Below are positions 6,399-9,058 of a stretch of DNA of 9,058 nucleotides, in pieces (position 1 is the stretch's first letter; each line of letters begins with the position of its first letter). The position numbers and the translations under genes are program-made. The stretch spans positions 1-9,058 of the forward strand of contig JAHEMS010000117.1 of the NCBI GenBank assembly GCA_024643595.1, in the 5' to 3' direction. A model generated the notes under the pieces. The model ran no database searches. It saw nothing but the letters and a program-made list of their open reading frames with translations, and was not told the origin of the DNA. Source of the stretch: Bacteroidota bacterium. Its GTDB lineage: Bacteria > Bacteroidota > Bacteroidia > Cytophagales > Cyclobacteriaceae.

Positions 6399-6536
6399 TC
6401 AACAACACATACAACGCTGCGATGCAGGAGTACAATTTTGCTGAACTAATAATTTAGAATTTTCGGAATTGTGCTTGGGAGCGAACATCAGTCCTAAGAC
6501 CGAATGCTTTTTGAATGAGGAAATTTTTGTACTCAT
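6399..6536 (-). CDS. Candidate Cys/Met-tailed leader peptide (45 aa)
   Basis: An ATG at 6536-6534, 8 nt after the SAM aptamer closes and preceded by the A/T-rich AAATAAAT usual before starts here, opens 45 codons. The peptide begins MSTKISSFKKHSVLGLMF and ends ...NCTPASQRCMCC, so the last four codons before the TGA are TGT ATG TGT TGT. Four of its 45 residues are cysteine, three of them in that tail. Peptides ending in Cys runs upstream of sulfur genes act as cysteine-sensing leaders in actinobacteria. The same logic here is an analogy, not something I can prove. Nothing else suggests a protein with its own function: no domain, no signal peptide, low-complexity Ser/Lys content. It lies wholly within the untranslated leader of metY and is bordered by an inverted repeat. 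It could also be a chance ORF. Confidence 0.45.
   Translation of the reverse strand: MSTKISSFKKHSVLGLMFAPKHNSENSKLLVQQNCTPASQRCMCC
6428..6534. repeat. Inverted repeat GAGTACAA...TTGTACTC
   Basis: Arms of 8 bp (6428-6435 and 6527-6534), with weaker similarity beyond them (GAGTACAATTTT against GAGTACAAAAAT), enclose 91 bp. In the minus transcript the arm at 6534-6527 overlaps the start of the leader ORF. The GTCTTAGGAC mini-hairpin (about 6490-6500) lies inside. It could form a long stem that folds the leader ORF, or be the ends of a small decayed mobile element. No target-site duplication is evident. Confidence 0.4.
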
Positions 6537-6544
6537 ATTTATTT

Positions 6545-6676
6545 ACCGGTTTATAGTTCTCCTTGGCACCTTGCCAGGAGCAGGATTTAGCACCTTTTTC
6601 CCCTCGATCGAGATCGGGGAGCTGGTTGCTAGCGTTTCATAGAGCCTGTACTCTCCGCGCTTCTTTATAAATCGGT
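6545..6676 (-). promoter_or_regulatory. SAM-I (S-box) riboswitch aptamer upstream of metY
   Basis: On the minus strand the four-way S-box fold is nearly complete. P1: 6676-6666 with 6555-6545 (ACCGATTTATA/TATAAACCGGT, one mismatch). P2a: GCG 6660-6658 with CGC 6634-6632. Kink-turn: GGA opposite UAUGAAA. P2b: GAG 6653-6651 with CUC 6644-6642, loop UACAGG. Pseudoknot: CAGG 6648-6645 with CCUG 6584-6581 of J3/4. P3: GCAACC, then CCCC/GGGG, to GGUGC. Conserved GGTGCTAAATCCTGC: 6594-6580. P4: CTCCT/AGGAG plus GGCA/TGCC. The aptamer binds S-adenosylmethionine and normally lowers expression of methionine genes when SAM is plentiful. No terminator with a U-run follows the aptamer, so control may act by another route. 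Confidence 0.93.
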
Positions 6677-6694
6677 TGAGGGATTGCCTCACCG
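6673..6694 (-). promoter_or_regulatory. Hairpin competing with riboswitch P1
   Basis: On the minus strand CGGTGAGG pairs with CCTCAACCG (6694-6687 with 6681-6673, one bulged A, loop of 5). The 3' arm includes ACCG, the first four bases of the 5' strand of P1. Formation of this hairpin would remove the base of P1, so it could serve as the alternative (anti-P1) structure. This is a pairing prediction only. Confidence 0.4.
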
Positions 6695-6706
6695 ACTATG
6701 ATTTCA

Positions 6707-6738
6707 CAAACGTATACTAGTTTAGTAGAGTTTCCAAA
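6707..6738 (-). promoter_or_regulatory. Promoter of the metY-metX-hom operon
   Basis: On the minus strand TTTG (6738-6735) and TACGTTTG (6714-6707) are separated by 20 nt, an exact match to the Bacteroidota housekeeping promoter TTTG - 19 to 21 nt - TAnnTTTG. Transcription should start near 6700, about 25 nt before P1 of the SAM riboswitch, giving a leader of about 540 nt before metY. Confidence 0.85.
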
Positions 6739-6764
6739 CACCCGTTGGAAAAACTTTGGAAAAA
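6731..6764. repeat. Tandem and inverted TTGGAAA motifs over the -33 element
   Basis: Plus strand: CGTTGGAAAAA (6743-6753) and CTTTGGAAAAA (6754-6764) are tandem 11-mers with one difference. A third copy in inverted orientation, TTTCCAA (6731-6737), overlaps the -33 TTTG and makes a 7-bp inverted repeat with TTGGAAA (6745-6751). Position and phasing at one helical turn suggest a protein-binding site for the met promoter. A chance A-rich repeat is also possible. Confidence 0.4.
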
Positions 6765-6863
6765 TTTTTTTCGCTGACGGTTGTTAGTTAGAAATACTAT
6801 TAAAAAAAACTAAATCAATATTTATGGAGTGATTTTTCTTCAGGATTTTATTCAAAGAATCCT
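6765..6863. other. Spacer after fabG without a clear terminator
   Basis: A 6-bp hairpin AGGATT/AATCCT (6842-6847 with 6858-6863) abuts the fabG stop but has no T-run behind it on the minus strand. A run of eight A on the plus strand (6802-6809) gives a T-run on the minus strand without a stable stem before it. FabG transcription may end here weakly or continue into the met leader. Nothing else was recognised. Confidence 0.4.
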
Positions 6864-7610
6864 TTAAGTCAACATTCCACCATCCACCTGAATTACTTGT
6901 CCTGTAATATAACTTGACATATCAGCTGCTAAAAAAACACATGCATCGGCAACATCTTCTGGTTTACCACCTCTCTTCAATGGAATTGCATCGCGCCAAC
7001 TTTGAACCGTCTTTTCATCCAGCTTGCCTGTCATTTCTGTTTCGATAAATCCAGGAGCGATGGCATTGGAACGGATGCCACGCGATCCTAATTCAAGCGC
7101 GACTGATTTAGTGAAACCAATAATACCAGCTTTGGAAGCGGCATAGTTGGCCTGGCCAGCATTTCCTTTCAAGCCCACTACAGAAGTCATATTAATAATA
7201 GAGCCTCCCTTTTGTTTCATCATCGGCTTGGTAGCTGCCTTGACGGTGTTAAAGCACGATTTCAAATTCACTTTCATGATCTTATCCCACATATCTTCCG
7301 TCATTCGAAGCAGAAGATTATCCATGGTAATGCCGGCATTATTGACAAGAACATCCAGTGAACCAAATTCTGCAACTACATCAGCGATCAGTTTATCGGC
7401 TTGGGCAAAATCAGATGCATCAGATCGATACCCTTTTGCCTTTACACCCTTGGCAGCAAGTTCAGCTTCTAAAGCCACGCCCTGTTCAACACTTGATAAG
7501 TAAGTAAAGGCCACGTTGGCACCTTGCTCGGCAAAGCGCAATGCAATAGAGCGGCCAATGCCTTTCGATGCCCCTGTGATAAGTGCATTTTTCCCCTGGA
7601 GTAGTTTCAT
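6864..7610 (-). CDS. fabG: 3-oxoacyl-[acyl-carrier-protein] reductase
   Basis: FabG reduces 3-oxoacyl-ACP to 3-hydroxyacyl-ACP with NADPH in the fatty-acid elongation cycle (cytosolic, tetrameric). The 248 residues carry all classical short-chain dehydrogenase motifs: TGASKGIG (12-19, cofactor loop), NNAG (90-93), N115, S143, and Y156-x3-K160 (the catalytic tetrad), then APGFIETEM (185-193) and the terminal SYITGQVIQVDGGM (233-246). Length and motif order are typical of FabG proper, and the PGFIETEMT and DGGM features favour FabG over other short-chain dehydrogenases. No other fab gene is adjacent; it stands alone, divergent from lpdA, so a related acetoacetyl-CoA reductase role cannot be excluded. 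The ATG is preceded by a short A/T-rich leader with a TATTTTTG element. Confidence 0.94.
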   Translation of the reverse strand: MKLLQGKNALITGASKGIGRSIALRFAEQGANVAFTYLSSVEQGVALEAELAAKGVKAKGYRSDASDFAQADKLIADVVAEFGSLDVLVNNAGITMDNLLLRMTEDMWDKIMKVNLKSCFNTVKAATKPMMKQKGGSIINMTSVVGLKGNAGQANYAASKAGIIGFTKSVALELGSRGIRSNAIAPGFIETEMTGKLDEKTVQSWRDAIPLKRGGKPEDVADACVFLAADMSSYITGQVIQVDGGMLT

Positions 7611-7661
7611 GATAGCGAGTTATTAGTAAAGAGCTCAAAGGTGACGATTTTCGTTCTTTTT

Positions 7662-7669
7662 CAAAAATA
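7662..7669 (-). promoter_or_regulatory. fabG promoter -7 element (TATTTTTG)
   Basis: On the minus strand TATTTTTG matches TAnnTTTG, 52 nt before the fabG ATG. No good -33 TTTG at the normal spacing was found, so this is only a partial promoter match in the divergent fabG/lpdA interval. Confidence 0.45.
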
Positions 7670-7719
7670 TACCTCGATTCTAATTCAGATTGAAGGCTTC
7701 TCAAATAGAATAGTACCCT

Positions 7720-7727
7720 TATATTTG
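7720..7727 (+). promoter_or_regulatory. lpdA promoter -7 element (TATATTTG)
   Basis: TATATTTG matches TAnnTTTG exactly and ends 23 nt before the lpdA ATG, implying a leader of about 17 nt. A -33 TTTG at correct spacing is not evident. The divergent fabG element lies about 50 bp away, so the two promoters are back to back within 140 bp. Confidence 0.6.
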
Positions 7728-7750
7728 GGTTTAATTTTAACAGATATTAT

Positions 7751-9058
7751 ATGGCTAATTACGATTTGATTGTCATTGGTAGTGGACCTGGTGGGTATGT
7801 TGCCGCTATTCGGGCATCTCAATTAGGAATGAAAGTAGGAGTAGTTGAAAAAGCGGAGTTGGGTGGTATCTGCCTCAATTGGGGTTGTATTCCCACCAAG
7901 GCCCTGCTTAAAAGCGCCAATGTATTTGAATATATTAAGCATGCCGGTGATTACGGAATTAATGTTAAGGATTCATCCGCTGATTTCAGTTCAATAATTA
8001 AACGCAGTCGTGATGTCGCTGCCGGAATGAGTAAAGGCGTACAATTTCTTTTTAAGAAAAATAAAATTGATCAGATATCCGGGTTTGGCAAACTAAAGAA
8101 GGGCACGAAAGTGGAGGTCACGGATGCGTCTGGTAAGAAAACTGATTATGAAGCTAAACATATCATCCTTGCAACGGGAGGAAGATCTCGTGAGCTTCCT
8201 GCATTACCGATTGATGGTAAGAAAATCATTGGATATCGTGATGCCATGGTGTTGCCACAACAACCGAAGAAAATGCTCGTAGTGGGTTCCGGTGCGATTG
8301 GCGTTGAGTTCGCCTACTTCTACAGTACGCTTGGCACCGAAGTAACGATTGTGGAATTTCTGCCTCGTATCGTGCCGGTTGAAGATGAAGAAGTTTCCAA
8401 ACAATTGGAAAAATCATTTAAGAAAGCAGGCATGAACATTTATATCAATTCGGAAGTAACGAAAGTTGACACCGCTGGCAAAGGTTGTGTAGCGACGGTG
8501 AAAACACCTACGGGTGAAATGAAGATGGAAGCCGATGTAGTCCTCTCTGCAGTTGGAGTATCCACTAATATTGAAGGATTGGGATTGGAAGAAACAGGAG
8601 TAAAAACAGACAAGGGTAAAGTAATCGTTGATGATTATTACAAAACCAATATTGCCAATGTGTATGCTATTGGAGATATCGTCAAGGGTCAGGCATTGGC
8701 CCATGTAGCTTCCGCGGAGGGTATAATTTGTGTTGAGAAAATAGCAGGGCATCATCCTCAGCCGCTGGATTACAACAATATTCCTGGATGCACCTATTGC
8801 TCTCCAGAAATCGCTTCGGTGGGTTATACTGAAGAAGCAGCGAAAAAAGCAGGCTTTCAGGTCAAAGTGGGCAAGTTTCCTTTCACCGCTTCAGGAAAAG
8901 CTAAAGCAGCAGGAGCATCCGATGGTTTTGTAAAGGTGATTTTTGACGCTAAATATGGTGAGTTTTTAGGGGCTCATATGATTGGTGCTAATGTGACCGA
9001 AATGATTGCAGAAGTTGTGGCAGCACGTAAATTGGAAACAACAGGTCATGAAATCATT
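7751..9058 (+). CDS. lpdA: Dihydrolipoyl dehydrogenase (E3), 3' end beyond the window
   Basis: E3 reoxidises dihydrolipoamide of the 2-oxoacid dehydrogenase complexes and the glycine cleavage system, passing electrons through a disulfide and FAD to NAD+. The 436 codons in view have no stop. They include the FAD-binding GSGPGGYVAAIRA (10-22), the redox-active disulfide C41/C46 in GGICLNWGCIPTKAL, the NAD-binding GSGAIGVEF (179-187), the second FAD motif YAIGD (305-309), and the dimerisation domain up to TTGHEII. The family is usually about 465 residues, so roughly 30 are missing, including the HPHPT segment with the catalytic His, which should follow within a few codons. The ATG lies 23 nt after a TATATTTG element and has no Shine-Dalgarno. 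No E1 or E2 gene is in view, so its complex partner cannot be named. Confidence 0.97.
   Translation, partial: MANYDLIVIGSGPGGYVAAIRASQLGMKVGVVEKAELGGICLNWGCIPTKALLKSANVFEYIKHAGDYGINVKDSSADFSSIIKRSRDVAAGMSKGVQFLFKKNKIDQISGFGKLKKGTKVEVTDASGKKTDYEAKHIILATGGRSRELPALPIDGKKIIGYRDAMVLPQQPKKMLVVGSGAIGVEFAYFYSTLGTEVTIVEFLPRIVPVEDEEVSKQLEKSFKKAGMNIYINSEVTKVDTAGKGCVATVKTPTGEMKMEADVVLSAVGVSTNIEGLGLEETGVKTDKGKVIVDDYYKTNIANVYAIGDIVKGQALAHVASAEGIICVEKIAGHHPQPLDYNNIPGCTYCSPEIASVGYTEEAAKKAGFQVKVGKFPFTASGKAKAAGASDGFVKVIFDAKYGEFLGAHMIGANVTEMIAEVVAARKLETTGHEII

Noticed and set aside
7147..7503. 118-codon plus-strand frame opposite fabG
   Set aside because: Antisense shadow of a gene with a complete catalytic tetrad; no independent promoter or domain.
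8204..8755. Open minus-strand frames opposite lpdA (66, 63 and 113 codons)
   Set aside because: They lie wholly antisense to a well-supported lpdA with full family motifs; their products show no recognisable domain.
1..9058. tRNA, rRNA, CRISPR array, transposase gene or phage integration site
   Set aside because: No cloverleaf, rRNA segment, regular spaced repeat array, transposase motif or att-like duplication was found by reading either strand.

Overview
The window looks like chromosomal DNA of a Bacteroidota bacterium, probably of the Cytophagales type (the order is an inference). Reasons: several genes are preceded by the TAnnTTTG -7 promoter element typical of this phylum, Shine-Dalgarno sequences are essentially absent, the proteins have Bacteroidota character (Na+-pumping NqrF, a GCVAIR-type outer-membrane protein, short stand-alone homoserine dehydrogenase), and the base composition is moderately AT-rich.

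All genes lie on the minus strand except the last. Read 5'->3' on the minus strand: fabG (7610-6864); then a 705-bp interval holding a promoter, a SAM-I (S-box) riboswitch (6676-6545), a possible 45-codon leader ORF ending Arg-Cys-Met-Cys-Cys (6536-6399) and a run of palindromes; then the methionine operon metY (frameshifted) - metX - hom (6158-2576), closed by a hairpin terminator; then a separate nqrF unit (2407-1115) with its own promoter and a strong terminator; then two Bacteroidota genes of unknown function, a small membrane-anchored protein (about 948-403) and the start of a presumed outer-membrane beta-barrel protein (207-1, cut by the window edge). On the plus strand, lpdA (from 7751, cut at the right edge) diverges from fabG over a 140-bp promoter region.

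The metabolic core is the direct-sulfhydrylation route to methionine. Hom makes homoserine, MetX acylates it, and MetY exchanges the acyl group for sulfide to give homocysteine. MetX and hom overlap by ATGA, and metX would begin 6 nt after the unbroken metY stop, so the three are one transcript under SAM control.

Two points deserve attention. First, metY carries a frameshift near its C-terminus: the displaced frame still encodes the conserved LLRVS-GIEH tail, so a short deletion of 3n+1 bases, or a sequencing error, has removed the substrate-binding arginine. Second, the roughly 390-nt leader between the SAM aptamer and metY is much longer than an expression platform needs. It contains a small ORF starting 8 nt after the aptamer and ending in Cys/Met codons, followed by hairpins that could pair alternatively with those codons. 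This resembles a second, cysteine- or methionine-sensing attenuation layer behind the riboswitch, which is an inference to be tested by comparative analysis.
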